From Desulfohalobiaceae bacterium S24 (GTDB taxonomy: Bacteria; Desulfobacterota; Desulfovibrionia; Desulfovibrionales; Desulfothermaceae), in contig JAABTT010000024.1 of NCBI GenBank assembly GCA_011389765.1, positions 1 to 41,402 on the forward strand: a DNA stretch of 41,402 nt. The letters run 5' to 3'. Numbering within the stretch: the stretch's first letter is position 1; every line of letters begins with the position of its first letter. Below, piece after piece: positions 6,048 through 15,400 of this stretch. The notes under the pieces were generated by a model, which saw nothing but the letters and a program-made list of their open reading frames with translations, was not told the origin of the DNA and did no database searches. A program made the translations under genes and the position numbers.

Positions 6048-8507
6048 ATGCACCCAGATTCCAATGCAATACCCGAGGTTGAAGCGTTCATTGATTTCCA
6101 GGCCATCAGCGGCCTTTTTGAGGCAGCGGCCGATCAGGGACGGTGGCAGCTCTTTGAGCATGAAGTCTATGAACTCCTGCAGCAGTCCGGGGCTGAGACC
6201 CCGCCCCAGACTCGACTGCTGTCCAGGGGGGACCGCCTTAGGGAGGAGAGTCTGGCCGAGATGCCCGGAGACACCGTAGTGCTCAAGATCGTTTCCCAGA
6301 CCATCATTCACAAAACAGAGGTGGGCGGGGTCAAAACGGTTCCCAAAACAGCGGGGAAAATCAAATCGGCCTGGCGGCGCATGCTGTATGAAGTTCCGGA
6401 ACAGTATGCCGCCAGGATCGAACAAAACCCGGACCATGCTCCGCAAAGCTACCAGGGTCTCAGCGGAGAGGCTTTGCGTCAGGCCGTTGCCGGGGATATT
6501 CACGGTGTTTTGCTGGTGACCTACATGCCTCCGGATTCAGAGGCGTTCGGCAATGAGATGATCGTGGGCATTCGCAATACCCGCGAATTCGGCATGGTGA
6601 TCACCGCCGGTCTGGGGGGGACGGACACCGAACTCTATGCCCGGCGCTTCCGGAAGGGCCAGGCCATTGTAGCCGCCCCCTGCGCTCTCACAGACGGTGC
6701 CGCGTTTTTTCGGCTTTTCAAGCAGACCATCAGTTATCGAAAACTGGCCGGACTGACCCGGGGGCAGCGCCGGATTGTGACTGATGAGCAGCTCCTGGAG
6801 TGTTTTGCCTCCTTCATTGCCATGGCCAATTTCTACTCCCCGGCCAATCCCGAAGCCCCTTTTGTGATCGAAGAGCTCGAGATCAACCCCTTTGCCTTCA
6901 GCGATTACCTCATGGTGCCCCTGGACGGCTTGTGCCGATTCGGCCAAACCAGGACGCTTCCAACACCCCGACCCTATGAGAAGATAGACTCTTTGCTGCA
7001 CCCCAAGACCATCGGTCTTGTCGGCGCGTCCACCTCGCGGATCAATTTCGGACGGATCATCCTGAACAACATCCTGGCCAAGGGGTTCGACCCCAGCGGC
7101 CTGTACATTATTCGTCCCGGACTGGAAGAGTTCCAGGGCATCCGTTGTCTTCCGGATCTGGCCTCGCTGAAATTCAAACTGGATCTGCTGGTGGTGGCCC
7201 TGGGATCAGAGCAGGTTCCGGAGATCGTGGATCAGGTGATCCGGCATGATGCCGCACAAGCCGTCATGCTCATTCCCGGGGGCCTGGGCGAGACTGCGGA
7301 AAGCTCCGGACGGGCCATTCGGGTCATGGAGGCCATGGAGAGGGCCCATGCCGGAGCGCAGGGAGGACCGGTCTTTCTGGGGGCCAATTGTCTCGGGGTG
7401 GTCTCACATCCGGGGCGCTACGACACCTTGTTCATCCCGGAGGTCAAGCTTCCCAGGCAGCGAGGGGAACGGCGGCGCAATACCGCCTTTGTCAGCCAGA
7501 GCGGGGCCTTCATGATTACCCGGCTCAGCAAGCGGCCGGAACTCGATCCGGCCTATATGATCTCCGTGGGCAACCAGAACGATCTGACCCTGGGCGACGT
7601 TCTGCATTACCTGAAAACCGTTCCGGATATCGAAGTCATCGGGATCTATGCCGAAGGATTCAAGGATCTGGACGGACTGGCTTTCAGCCGGGCCTTGCGG
7701 CAGGCCGTGTCGGCCGGCAAGGACGTGATTTTCTACAAGGCCGGCCGGACCCCGGAGGGCAAAACCGCGACTTCCGGACACACTGCGTCTTTAGCCGGGG
7801 ATTATATGGTCTGTGAATCCTGTATCCGCCAGGCCGGGGGCATCGTGGCGGAAACTTTCAGCCGGTTCGAAGACCTCTTGATGCTTGCCCAGCGCCTGCA
7901 TGTCAAGCACATCAAGGGCAACCGGCTGGCCGCCCTGAGCGGTGCCGGATTTGAGGCCGTGGGCATGGCCGACAATATTCAAACCGATGCCTATGCCCTG
8001 CAACTGGCCGCCTTCAGTTCGAAAACCGTGAAAAATATTCAGGAAACACTAAAGGTCAAGGGACTGGCCTCTTTGGTGGCCGTCAAGAACCCCCTGGACA
8101 TAAATCCCGGGGCTGACGATGAGGCCCACGTGCTGGCCGTAAAATGGCTCTGCCTGGACTCTAACGTGGACGCAGTTGTGGTCGGACTGGACCCGCTTTC
8201 TCCGGCCATGCGCACCCTGGAGGCCTGCGAAACCCGGCGCTACAATTTTGACGATCCCGGAAGCATTGCCGAGGCCCTGCCCAAATGCGTGGCAACGTTG
8301 GACACGCCTGTGGTCGGGGTGGTGGACGCGGGCCGTCTCTATGACCCACTGGTGGATGTGCTTATGGCCAAAGGCATGGCCGTCTTCCGCTCCTCGGACA
8401 GTGCGGTTCAAAGTCTGGCCCTGTACATCGACGGCCGCCTGCGTGCTGAACAGCTGCGATCCGCCTCTTGTGAAACATTTACCCATTCCAGGCTGAGCAC
8501 GAAATAG
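6048..8507 (+). CDS. ADP-forming acetyl/acyl-CoA synthetase, fused ATP-grasp and CoA-binding subunits
   Basis: An 819-aa cytoplasmic enzyme of the NDP-forming acyl-CoA synthetase family, which converts acyl-CoA, ADP and phosphate to acid, CoA and ATP (or the reverse). The ATP-grasp half comes first (about 1-300, with VLKIVSQTIIHKTEVGGV and ELEINPFAF). The CoA-binding Rossmann domain (TIGLVGASTS) and the succinyl-CoA-ligase-like domains follow. The phosphorylated histidine is H578 in SGHTASLAGDY. ATG 6048 has GGAG about 6 nt upstream; a GTG at 6015 would add 11 residues but has no such site. The order is the reverse of the more common alpha-beta fusion. Acetate is the likeliest substrate, but branched or aromatic acids are possible. 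Confidence 0.88.
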   Translation: MHPDSNAIPEVEAFIDFQAISGLFEAAADQGRWQLFEHEVYELLQQSGAETPPQTRLLSRGDRLREESLAEMPGDTVVLKIVSQTIIHKTEVGGVKTVPKTAGKIKSAWRRMLYEVPEQYAARIEQNPDHAPQSYQGLSGEALRQAVAGDIHGVLLVTYMPPDSEAFGNEMIVGIRNTREFGMVITAGLGGTDTELYARRFRKGQAIVAAPCALTDGAAFFRLFKQTISYRKLAGLTRGQRRIVTDEQLLECFASFIAMANFYSPANPEAPFVIEELEINPFAFSDYLMVPLDGLCRFGQTRTLPTPRPYEKIDSLLHPKTIGLVGASTSRINFGRIILNNILAKGFDPSGLYIIRPGLEEFQGIRCLPDLASLKFKLDLLVVALGSEQVPEIVDQVIRHDAAQAVMLIPGGLGETAESSGRAIRVMEAMERAHAGAQGGPVFLGANCLGVVSHPGRYDTLFIPEVKLPRQRGERRRNTAFVSQSGAFMITRLSKRPELDPAYMISVGNQNDLTLGDVLHYLKTVPDIEVIGIYAEGFKDLDGLAFSRALRQAVSAGKDVIFYKAGRTPEGKTATSGHTASLAGDYMVCESCIRQAGGIVAETFSRFEDLLMLAQRLHVKHIKGNRLAALSGAGFEAVGMADNIQTDAYALQLAAFSSKTVKNIQETLKVKGLASLVAVKNPLDINPGADDEAHVLAVKWLCLDSNVDAVVVGLDPLSPAMRTLEACETRRYNFDDPGSIAEALPKCVATLDTPVVGVVDAGRLYDPLVDVLMAKGMAVFRSSDSAVQSLALYIDGRLRAEQLRSASCETFTHSRLSTK

Positions 8508-8569
8508 GTATTCCAGACCCACTGCTTGACCCCCGCTTGGAGTTGAACCGGAACACATTTCCGAGGGTC

Positions 8570-8597
8570 TTGACAAAATCATTTCAAAAAATCTATT
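8570..8597 (+). promoter_or_regulatory. Candidate sigma-70 promoter of ccdAB
   Basis: A perfect -35 box TTGACA at 8570-8575 is followed after 16 bp by TCTATT (8592-8597), a 4-of-6 match to the -10 box. It sits upstream of ccdA and overlaps the operator-like repeat that follows. Confidence 0.55.
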
Positions 8598-8598
8598 C

Positions 8599-8619
8599 TT
8601 GCGCATCAATATTGCGCAT
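8599..8619 (+). promoter_or_regulatory. Operator-like repeat upstream of ccdA
   Basis: The 8-mer TTGCGCAT occurs at 8599-8606 and again at 8612-8619. Each copy contains the self-complementary hexamer TGCGCA, and the 13-bp spacing places them about one helical turn apart. They cover the expected transcription start of ccdAB, as expected for autorepression by CcdA or the CcdAB complex. Binding is inferred. Confidence 0.5.
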
Positions 8620-8637
8620 AAGGAGGCGCACTTGAAA

Positions 8638-8880
8638 ATGGTCCTTTACAACACCGATGCACCCAAAAAGGCGACAAATCTCAGCATCAATACCGATCTT
8701 CTGCTTAAGGCAAAGGAAAAGCGTATCAATCTTTCTCATACCCTGGAAAATCGTCTTATAGAAATGTTGGCAGAGGCAAAATGCCAGGAATGGAAGAAAG
8801 AGAACCAAGAGGCCATCGAAACTTACAATCGCCGAATTCAGACAAATGGCGTTTTCAGTGAAGGACTCAGGAGGTTTTGA
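8638..8880 (+). CDS. ccdA: CcdA-family antitoxin
   Basis: An 80-aa antitoxin. The N-terminal half (KKATNLSINTDLLLKAKE) is the ribbon-helix-helix DNA-binding part typical of CcdA. The C-terminal half (ENRLIEMLAEAK...WKKENQEAIETYN) is the flexible arm that neutralises CcdB. A strong AAGGAGG at 8620-8626 lies 11 nt before ATG 8638; TTG 8632 is an alternative with closer spacing. Its TGA overlaps the ATG of ccdB. Bases are AT-richer than in the surrounding genes, which suggests horizontal acquisition. By family, it blocks the gyrase poison CcdB and represses its own operon. Confidence 0.9.
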   Translation: MVLYNTDAPKKATNLSINTDLLLKAKEKRINLSHTLENRLIEMLAEAKCQEWKKENQEAIETYNRRIQTNGVFSEGLRRF

Positions 8881-9194
8881 TGTCGCAGTTCGATGTGCAT
8901 GAAAATACCAACCCAGAAACGAATCAAACAATTCCCTATCTGCTCGACGTTCAGGCAGACTTGCTCGATACGCTGGCAACACGCGTCGTTGTACCTCTGA
9001 TAACAGTTTCAGCTGCTGGAAAGGCTATTAGGCATCTCAATCCTGAATTCAAGGTCAAGGAAACAGCAGTTGTCATGTCTACTGCTGAATTAGCAGGTAT
9101 TCCCGTCCGATCTCTGGGCAAAAAGGTGGAAACACTCAAAGATCGACGCGAGGAAATTATTGCAGCCCTTGATTTTCTCTTGACCGGTTTTTGA
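8880..9194 (+). CDS. ccdB: CcdB-family toxin
   Basis: A 104-aa toxin of the CcdB/MazF fold. Family CcdB poisons DNA gyrase. Recognisable parts are SQFDVHEN at the start, YLLDVQADLLDTLATRVVVPL, the VVMSTAELAGIPV strand and EEIIAALDFLLTGF at the end. AGGAGG inside the 3' end of ccdA serves as its ribosome site, and the reading frames overlap by one base (TGATG), so toxin translation is coupled to the antitoxin. The C-terminus lacks the Trp found three residues from the end in F-plasmid CcdB (WGI there, TGF here), a position known to matter for gyrase poisoning. Activity is therefore not assured. Confidence 0.9.
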   Translation: MSQFDVHENTNPETNQTIPYLLDVQADLLDTLATRVVVPLITVSAAGKAIRHLNPEFKVKETAVVMSTAELAGIPVRSLGKKVETLKDRREEIIAALDFLLTGF

Positions 9195-9382
9195 GGTTTC
9201 GTGCCGTTCCTGTTTTGTCCCCAGACATTGCATCCGGACATGAAAAGTTGATAAAAATTATCCATTTCCTTAGAGGCAAAGCAAGACATGTGATGGGTAT
9301 GGAAGAAAAATCCGAGCGTCAAGCCAGAAGGATCGTGAGCCAACTCGCAAGCGAAGGACTGATCCAATTTTTAGAAAAATGA
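9191..9382 (+). CDS. Possible small ORF or gene remnant after ccdB
   Basis: A 63-codon frame starts at TTG 9191 and overlaps the ccdB stop by 4 bp. The last third (ERQARRIVSQLASEGLI) looks like the recognition helix of a winged-helix domain, such as occurs at the end of some regulators and Fic proteins. No ribosome site is visible. It may be the tail of a decayed gene. I do not recognise it with confidence. Confidence 0.25.
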   Translation: MRFRAVPVLSPDIASGHEKLIKIIHFLRGKARHVMGMEEKSERQARRIVSQLASEGLIQFLEK

Positions 9383-9414
9383 AAAAAGTCCAGGTAGCTA
9401 ACTACCCGGACTTT
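9382..9414 (-). terminator. Intrinsic terminator of tRNA-Ala
   Basis: On the reverse strand, AAAGTCC and GGTAG pair with CTACC and GGACTTT around a 4-nt loop, with one mismatch. A run of six T follows (AAAAAA at 9382-9387 on the forward strand). It starts 10 bp beyond the tRNA 3' end. Confidence 0.8.
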
Positions 9415-9424
9415 CTAAATTTTC

Positions 9425-9500
9425 TGGTGGAGACGAAGGGATTCGAACCCTCGGCCTCAGCCGTGCGAAGGCTGCGCTCTCCCAACTGAGCTACGTCCCC
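9425..9500 (-). tRNA. tRNA-Ala (anticodon CGC)
   Basis: A 76-nt cloverleaf is readable on the reverse strand. The acceptor strand GGGGACG pairs with CGTCTCC, including the G3:U70 wobble that marks alanine tRNAs. The D arm reads GCTC...GAGC. The anticodon stem CAGCC/GGCTG holds the loop TTCGCAC, which gives anticodon CGC for codon GCG. The T arm contains GGTTCGAATCC. Discriminator A73 and an encoded CCA end are present. The gene has its own promoter-like boxes and terminator. Confidence 0.96.
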
Positions 9501-9544
9501 GGATAATGGAGGAGATCGAATGGCGTTTCCTGTGAACTGGAGCA

Positions 9545-9574
9545 GGTATACTGTGTCCTGACGCCGCCTGTCAA
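9545..9574 (-). promoter_or_regulatory. Candidate promoter of tRNA-Ala
   Basis: On the reverse strand, TTGACA (9569-9574) is separated by 18 bp from TATACC (9545-9550). This would start transcription near 9538, about 38 nt before the mature tRNA 5' end. Confidence 0.6.
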
Positions 9575-9670
9575 GCACTGTGGGTCTGTTCAAGACGGCT
9601 ATGCGGCTCCAACTTACCTTTTTCGGGATTCTGCCGTTGAAATCAAAGGACAATCAGTCTTTGTTTCAAA

Positions 9671-9690
9671 AACCAAAATTGGATCAGTAT
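9671..9690 (+). repeat. Dispersed 20-mer, copy 1
   Basis: AACCAAAATTGGATCAGTAT recurs with one substitution, in reverse orientation, at 16873-16892. Both copies lie in the upstream region of a forward gene (efflux lipoprotein here, rplM there). It could be a shared regulatory site or a fragment of an interspersed repeat. Confidence 0.5.
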
Positions 9691-9732
9691 ATGCGGCTTC
9701 ATGATCAAAGCAAAGTTTTGAAGCACTCAATC

Positions 9733-11154
9733 ATGCATGATGACGATCGATCTTTAAGGCAAAGATGCCTGTCGCCTCGCCTCGTCTGCTGGCTGGCGCT
9801 CTTCTTTGTTTCCGGCTGCATGCTGTTTGCACCGCAAGAGCGGGAAAAGATCCCCCTGGATCTGCCCCGGGCCTATCAAGAGCCGGGCAATGGAACCCAG
9901 GAGCTGAATGCCTGGTGGACCGGCTTCGGGAGTCAAGAGCTCAGCTCTTTGATTGAACAGGCCTTGCATGATAATTTCGATATCCGGATCGCCTGGTCCA
10001 GGCTCAAACAGGCCCGGGCCGAGGCCCGCAAAGCCGGAGCCGATCTTGTCCCCCATCTGGACGGCGAAAGCAGACTGGAACGGTCTCGGACCTGGGAGGA
10101 CGGCTCACGCGACTCGCTGATCGACGAGTTCAGTCTCGCCCTGGCCGCCTCTTATGAAATCGACCTCTGGGGCCGGATTCAATCCGGACGTCAGGCTGAA
10201 GTCCTCAGCAGCAATGCCGCCCGGCAGGACGTGGACGCCGCAGCCATAAGCGTGGCCGGGGAAGTGGCGGGTGCCTGGATCGATCTTCTGGCCCTGCGGC
10301 AGGAGGCGGATGTCGTTCGGCAGCAGATTCAGACCAACACCACCCTGTACGATCTGCAGCTGAACCGGTTTGCCTACGGTCAGGCCGACGCCCTGGCGGT
10401 GACCCAGCAGGAAGAGGCCCTGGCCGCCTCCAGATCGGATCTGCCCGGTCTGAAAGCGGAGATTGAACTCACGCACAACAGCCTGGCCCGGCTCCTGGGT
10501 CTGGCTGAGCGGCAAAAGCTGAAGCTGAAGCAGAAGGCGCTGCCCCGGCCCATCCCCCTGCCCAAAACCGGACTGCCCGCGGATCTTATTGCTTCCCGCC
10601 CGGATATCAGAGCGGCCTGGTATCGGCTGCAATCGGCCGACTGGCAGCTTGTCCGGGCCAAGGCGGCTCGGCTGCCCAAACTGAGCCTGACCGCCCGGGG
10701 CAGCCTGTCCGGGAGCTCTCTGGATCAGGCCCTGTCCAGCTGGTTTTCCAATCTTGCGGCCGGCCTGACCGCCCCGCTTCTGGACGGCGGCGGACTGCAG
10801 GCTGAAGTCGATCGAAGCAGGGCGGCGGCTGAGGAAAGAGTCCTGAGCTATGGACAGACCGTGGTCCAGGCAGTACTGGAGGTCCAGGACGCCTTGTTCA
10901 GGGAGGCCCATCGGAGGGAGACGGCCGCCCGTCTCGAGGAGCAGCTCCAGGCCGCTCGCAAGGCCCAGTCCCAGGCCAAGATCAGTTATCTCCAGGGACA
11001 GAGCAGCTATCTCGACTTTCTCCTTCAGCTCAAAAACGTGCAATCCCTGGAGCGGAGGCTGCTTGCAACCAGAGCCCGGCTGCTCAAGGACCGGGTGGCC
11101 CTGTACCGGGCTCTGGGGACAGCCTGGCCGGAAGGTCTGCCTGAAGCCACATGA
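9733..11154 (+). CDS. Outer-membrane efflux lipoprotein (NodT/OprM, TolC superfamily)
   Basis: A 473-aa outer-membrane channel subunit of a tripartite RND pump. From ATG 9733 there is a basic n-region, a hydrophobic core and a lipobox VSGC with the lipidated Cys at residue 29. Two repeated OEP domains follow. Hallmarks are AWWTGFGSQELSSLIEQAL, EIDLWGRI, the LIASRPDIRAAWYRLQSAD motif and the C-terminal YLDFLLQLKNVQSLERRLL. The reading frame stays open upstream to 9580 but would give an untypical N-terminus. No clear ribosome site marks any start. It is the first gene of the efflux operon; a 106-bp gap follows. Confidence 0.9.
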   Translation: MHDDDRSLRQRCLSPRLVCWLALFFVSGCMLFAPQEREKIPLDLPRAYQEPGNGTQELNAWWTGFGSQELSSLIEQALHDNFDIRIAWSRLKQARAEARKAGADLVPHLDGESRLERSRTWEDGSRDSLIDEFSLALAASYEIDLWGRIQSGRQAEVLSSNAARQDVDAAAISVAGEVAGAWIDLLALRQEADVVRQQIQTNTTLYDLQLNRFAYGQADALAVTQQEEALAASRSDLPGLKAEIELTHNSLARLLGLAERQKLKLKQKALPRPIPLPKTGLPADLIASRPDIRAAWYRLQSADWQLVRAKAARLPKLSLTARGSLSGSSLDQALSSWFSNLAAGLTAPLLDGGGLQAEVDRSRAAAEERVLSYGQTVVQAVLEVQDALFREAHRRETAARLEEQLQAARKAQSQAKISYLQGQSSYLDFLLQLKNVQSLERRLLATRARLLKDRVALYRALGTAWPEGLPEAT

Positions 11155-11260
11155 TCAGACTCCGGACCATGGTTTTGACATTTGCTTACAGGAAAGGGCT
11201 TTGAAATTACGCTGGTGAATTTTTCGTTTCAAATCAGCTATCCGCAGTTCAAGCTATCCA

Positions 11261-12412
11261 ATGCTCAAATCTCTATTGAAATTGCTCTTCGGGGCCCTGG
11301 TTCTGGGAGCCGGGGTCGGGGCGGCACTCTACTTCCTGAAGACCAAACCAACGGTCCAACGGGTCCGGCCCGAGCCCAAACCCGTCCAGGTCGAAGTCTT
11401 TGAAGCGGTCCCAAGCAGCGTCAGGGTTACGGTCAAAGCCATGGGCACCGTGGTTCCGGCCCGGGAGATTGTGCTTCGTTCCCGGGTCAGCGGGACCGTG
11501 ATCGCCTTGTCCCGGGAATTTTTGCCCGGAGGCCTGGTGGACGAAGACAGCGAGCTGCTGCGCATCGATCCCGATGATTTCGAGATTGAAGTCAAAAAAA
11601 AGAAGAGCACCCTGGCCAAAACCCTCGCCGACTTAAAACTCGAGCGGGGTCGGCAGGAAGTGGCCCGTCAGGAATACCGACTCCTGCAGGAAGGATTGAC
11701 CAGGGCTCTTGAAAAATCGGAGCTGGCCCTGCGAAAACCTCAGCTGGAGCAGGCCAGGGCCGATGTGGCCGGCGCCAGGGCCGATCTGGAAAAAGCCAGG
11801 CTGGATCTGGCCAGAACCCGGATCAAGTCCCCGTTTCCGGCCCTGATTCGGGAGCGCAATGTGAACGTCGGCTCCCTGGTAAGTTCTCAGGACGCCCTGG
11901 CCACCTTGGTGGACAGCAGAAAATACTGGGTTGAAGCCCAGGTAGCCCTCAGGGATTTGCGCCTGCTGAGGCTTGGAGGCAGCACCGCTCCCAGCCCGGC
12001 CGCTGTTCATTCGCAAAGCACCAATGAAACCTGGCCCGCGCAGGTTCTGCAGCTCACCGGCAGTGTGGATGAGACCACTCGCATGGCCACCTTGATCCTC
12101 GAGGTGCCGGAGCCCCTGTCCGGCAATCGGGAACTCCTGCTGGGGGATTACGTTCGGGTCGTTATTCAGGGGCTTGAATTGCGGAATATGATCAAACTGC
12201 CTCTTCAGGCCCTGCATCAGGACAATACGGTCTGGCTCTTTGATCAGGGCCGACTGCGAACTGTTTCCATACGCCCGGTCTGGAAGAGCGAGGATGCGGT
12301 CTATACGGATCAGGGACTCGAAGCCGGGGATCTGATCATCACCAGCCAGTTGAGCATGCCGGCTCCGGATATGCGCCTTTCCATCCATCAATCCGAAGAG
12401 GAAGGGGAATGA
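11261..12412 (+). CDS. RND efflux periplasmic adaptor (membrane fusion protein)
   Basis: A 383-aa HlyD/AcrA-type adaptor that links the inner-membrane pump to the outer-membrane channel. Residues 5-26 are a membrane anchor. Next come the lipoyl-like part (VLRSRVSGTVIALS), a coiled-coil hairpin rich in Lys, Glu and Ala (about 107-185), the second lipoyl half (IKSPFPALIRERNVNVGSLV) and beta-barrel domains. Its TGA overlaps the ATG of the pump gene (ATGA), so translation is coupled. The substrate cannot be told from the sequence. Confidence 0.93.
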   Translation: MLKSLLKLLFGALVLGAGVGAALYFLKTKPTVQRVRPEPKPVQVEVFEAVPSSVRVTVKAMGTVVPAREIVLRSRVSGTVIALSREFLPGGLVDEDSELLRIDPDDFEIEVKKKKSTLAKTLADLKLERGRQEVARQEYRLLQEGLTRALEKSELALRKPQLEQARADVAGARADLEKARLDLARTRIKSPFPALIRERNVNVGSLVSSQDALATLVDSRKYWVEAQVALRDLRLLRLGGSTAPSPAAVHSQSTNETWPAQVLQLTGSVDETTRMATLILEVPEPLSGNRELLLGDYVRVVIQGLELRNMIKLPLQALHQDNTVWLFDQGRLRTVSIRPVWKSEDAVYTDQGLEAGDLIITSQLSMPAPDMRLSIHQSEEEGE

Positions 12413-15400
12413 CCCAAAAAAGCGGTCCCATCGCCTGGATGGCCGGCAATTCCGTGGCCGCCAATCTGATCGTGCTCGTCTGTCTGCTGGGCGGGTTGAT
12501 CATGGTCAGCAATATCAAGCAGGAAGTCTTTCCTGATTTTGCCTTGGATCAGGTTCGGGTGACTGTGCCCTATCCCGGGTCCAGTCCGGAAGAGGTTGAA
12601 GAAGGGGTGATTCTGCCGGTGGAAGAAGCGGTCCGGGATCTGGAAGGCATCAAGGAAATGCAGTCGACGGCCTCGGAAAATATGGGAACAATTCTGTTTG
12701 AAGCAGAAGAGGGCACGGATGTCAATCGGCTTTGGCAGGACGTGGAAAGCGAGGTCAATCGCATTGACACCTTTCCGGATGAGGCCGAGGACCCGCAGGT
12801 GGCCATTGCTTCCCACCAGAGGAGCGTTTTGACCCTGGCGGTCTTTGGAGTCCAGGACGATTTGATGCTCAGGGAAGCAGCCGAGATGGTCCGGGAAGAG
12901 CTGCTGCAGCATCAGGAGATCACCCAGGTCAGCCTCCAGGGCGCCCGGGATCTGGAAATCCAGATCGAGATCAGCCAGGCCATGCTGCGGCGCTACGATC
13001 TGAGTCTGGACGAAGTGGCGAATGCCGTAGCCCGGGCCTCGGTGGACCTGGGCGGGGGGTCTCTGAAAACAACAAGCGGGGACATTCTGGTCAGGGTCAG
13101 GGACAAGCGCGATACTGCCGAGGAATACGCCAGGGTCCCGATTTTGACCCGGGAAAACGGCAGCCGGATTCTGCTCGGAGATCTTGGGACGGTCAGACAG
13201 GGTCTGGAGGAGACGGACGCCTGGTCTCAGGTCAATGGCTGGCCGGCCGTGAGCATCGAAGTCTCCAGGGTGGGCAGTCAAACCCCGGTTCAGGTGGCCC
13301 GGGCCGCCAGGGAGGTGGTGGCCGAACTCAATGCAAAGCTGCCCGGCAATCTTCAGGTCGAGGTGCTCAGAGACCGTTCCAAGATTTACAAACAGCGGGC
13401 CGATCTGCTCCTGCGAAACGCCTACATCGGCCTGGGGCTGGTTTTTTTGCTCCTGGCTCTCTTCCTGGAGGCTCGGCTGGCTTTCTGGGTCAGCCTGGGG
13501 ATCCCCATATCCTTCATGGGGTCCTTTCTTCTGCTGGCCGGCACGGATTTCAGTTTGAACATGATCACCATGTTCGCCTTTATTGTTACCCTGGGGATTG
13601 TGGTGGACGATGCCATCGTGGTCGGGGAGAACGTGTTCCACCATCGCAGACAGGGGCTGTCCGGGGTGGAGGCCTCCGTGCTCGGGGCCAGGGAAGTGGC
13701 CCTGCCCGTGGTGTTCAGCGTGTTGACCAACATGGTGGCCTTTTTGCCCCTATTTTTCATCCCGGGGGTCATGGGCAAGATTTTTCAATCTATTCCCCTG
13801 GTTGTGGTTTGTGTTTTTTTCATTTCCCTGGTGGAGAGCCTCTTTGTGCTGCCGGCCCATCTTGGACACGTGGGCCCCCGGCGATCTTCGGGTCTGCTGG
13901 GAGCCCTGGGCCGGCTTCAGGAGTCGTTCAGCAATGCGGTGGAGAAGGTGATCTCCAAAGGTTTCGGTCCGTTTCTGGGCTTGGTCCTGAAAAATCGTTA
14001 TCTGGCTTTGATTCTGGGTCTGGCTTTGCTGCTGGCTGCTTTCGGCTTTGTCAAGTCCGGTCGGATGGGCATGGTCCTTTTTCCTTCTGTGGAATCCGAT
14101 TATGCTTTTGCCCAGGCGGTTCTCCCCGCAGGGGCCGCCACCCGGGAGATTCAAGAGGCGGAGTCCCGGCTTCTCCGCTCGGCCAGAGCCGTGATCGAGA
14201 GACACGGGGGCGAGAAACTGGCATCGTCCATACTCAGCCAGGTGAACAAGGAGACCATTCAGATCAGGATCTTTCTGACCGATCCCAAGATTCGTCCCCT
14301 GGGCACTGCTGCGGTATCGGAGGCATGGCGGATGGAAACAGGCACCATCCCCGGTTTGGAATCCCTGAGTTTTGAATCCAGCCGTGGCGGCCCCGGTGCC
14401 GGCAAGGCCCTGACCGTTCAGCTCAGCTACCGGGATAAGGATCTTCTGGAGCAAGCCGGCCGGGAGCTGGCAGCAGAGCTGGAGCATTTTTCAGGTGTTT
14501 TTGACATTGATGACGGCTCGGCCAGAGGGAAACAGCAGTTCGATATTCATCTGAGTCCTCTCGGAGAACGGCTGGGCTTGAGCTCGCGGGTCGTGGCCAA
14601 TCAGATCCGCCATTTTTTCTACGGGGCTGAAGCCGTGAAGCAGCTTAAGGGGCGTAATGAAATCACGGTCCGGGTCCGGCTTCCGGAATCGGAGCGCAAC
14701 ACGCTCAGGACCCTGGACGAAATCGTCCTGAGGACTCCCAAGGGTGAGGTTTCCCTGCAGCAGGCAGCCGGGCTTGAACCCGGCAGGGCCTTTACCGCCA
14801 TCCAGCGCCGAAACGGCCGCCGCGTGATTTCCGTGACCGCCAATGTCCAGCCCAGATCACAGACCGAACAGCTGGTGGCTGACTTGAAGCAGACCGCCCT
14901 TCCGGAGCTGCAGGCCAGTTATCCGGGCTTGACCTTCAGTTTTGAGGGACATCAGGCTGATATCAGGGAGAGCGTGAGCAGCCTGATCAAAGGGCTGGCC
15001 CTGGCCTTGATCGGGCTTTACGGCCTCCTGGCCATTCCCTTTAAGAGTTATGCCCAGCCCATGATTATCATGGTCTGCATCCCTTTCGGCATGATCGGGG
15101 CGGTTATCGGGCATCTGATTATGGGCTACACCCTGAGCGTTATGAGTCTTTTCGGCATTGTCGCCCTTTCGGGCGTGGTCATCAATGATTCCTTGATCCT
15201 GATCCATTTTACCAATCGACTGCGCCTGCAGGGGGCGAGTGTGTTCGAGGCCGCGCAGCAGGCAGGAAAGCAGCGTTTCCGGCCGATTCTGCTGACCACC
15301 CTGACCACTTTCGGCGGCTTGTCGCCCATGATCATGGAAACCTCGCGTCAGGCAAGATTTTTGATCCCCATGGCCATTTCTCTGGGCTTCGGCCTGGTCT

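Noticed and set aside
9580..9732. Longer N-terminus for the efflux lipoprotein
   Set aside because: The extension would place the lipobox 80 residues in, incompatible with a signal peptide.
9571..9732. Gene in the 160-bp gap between tRNA promoter and efflux gene
   Set aside because: No frame with family similarity; holds only the dispersed 20-mer.
12388..13644. 418-codon reverse frame opposite the RND pump
   Set aside because: Antisense shadow caused by biased codon use; no motif or ribosome site.
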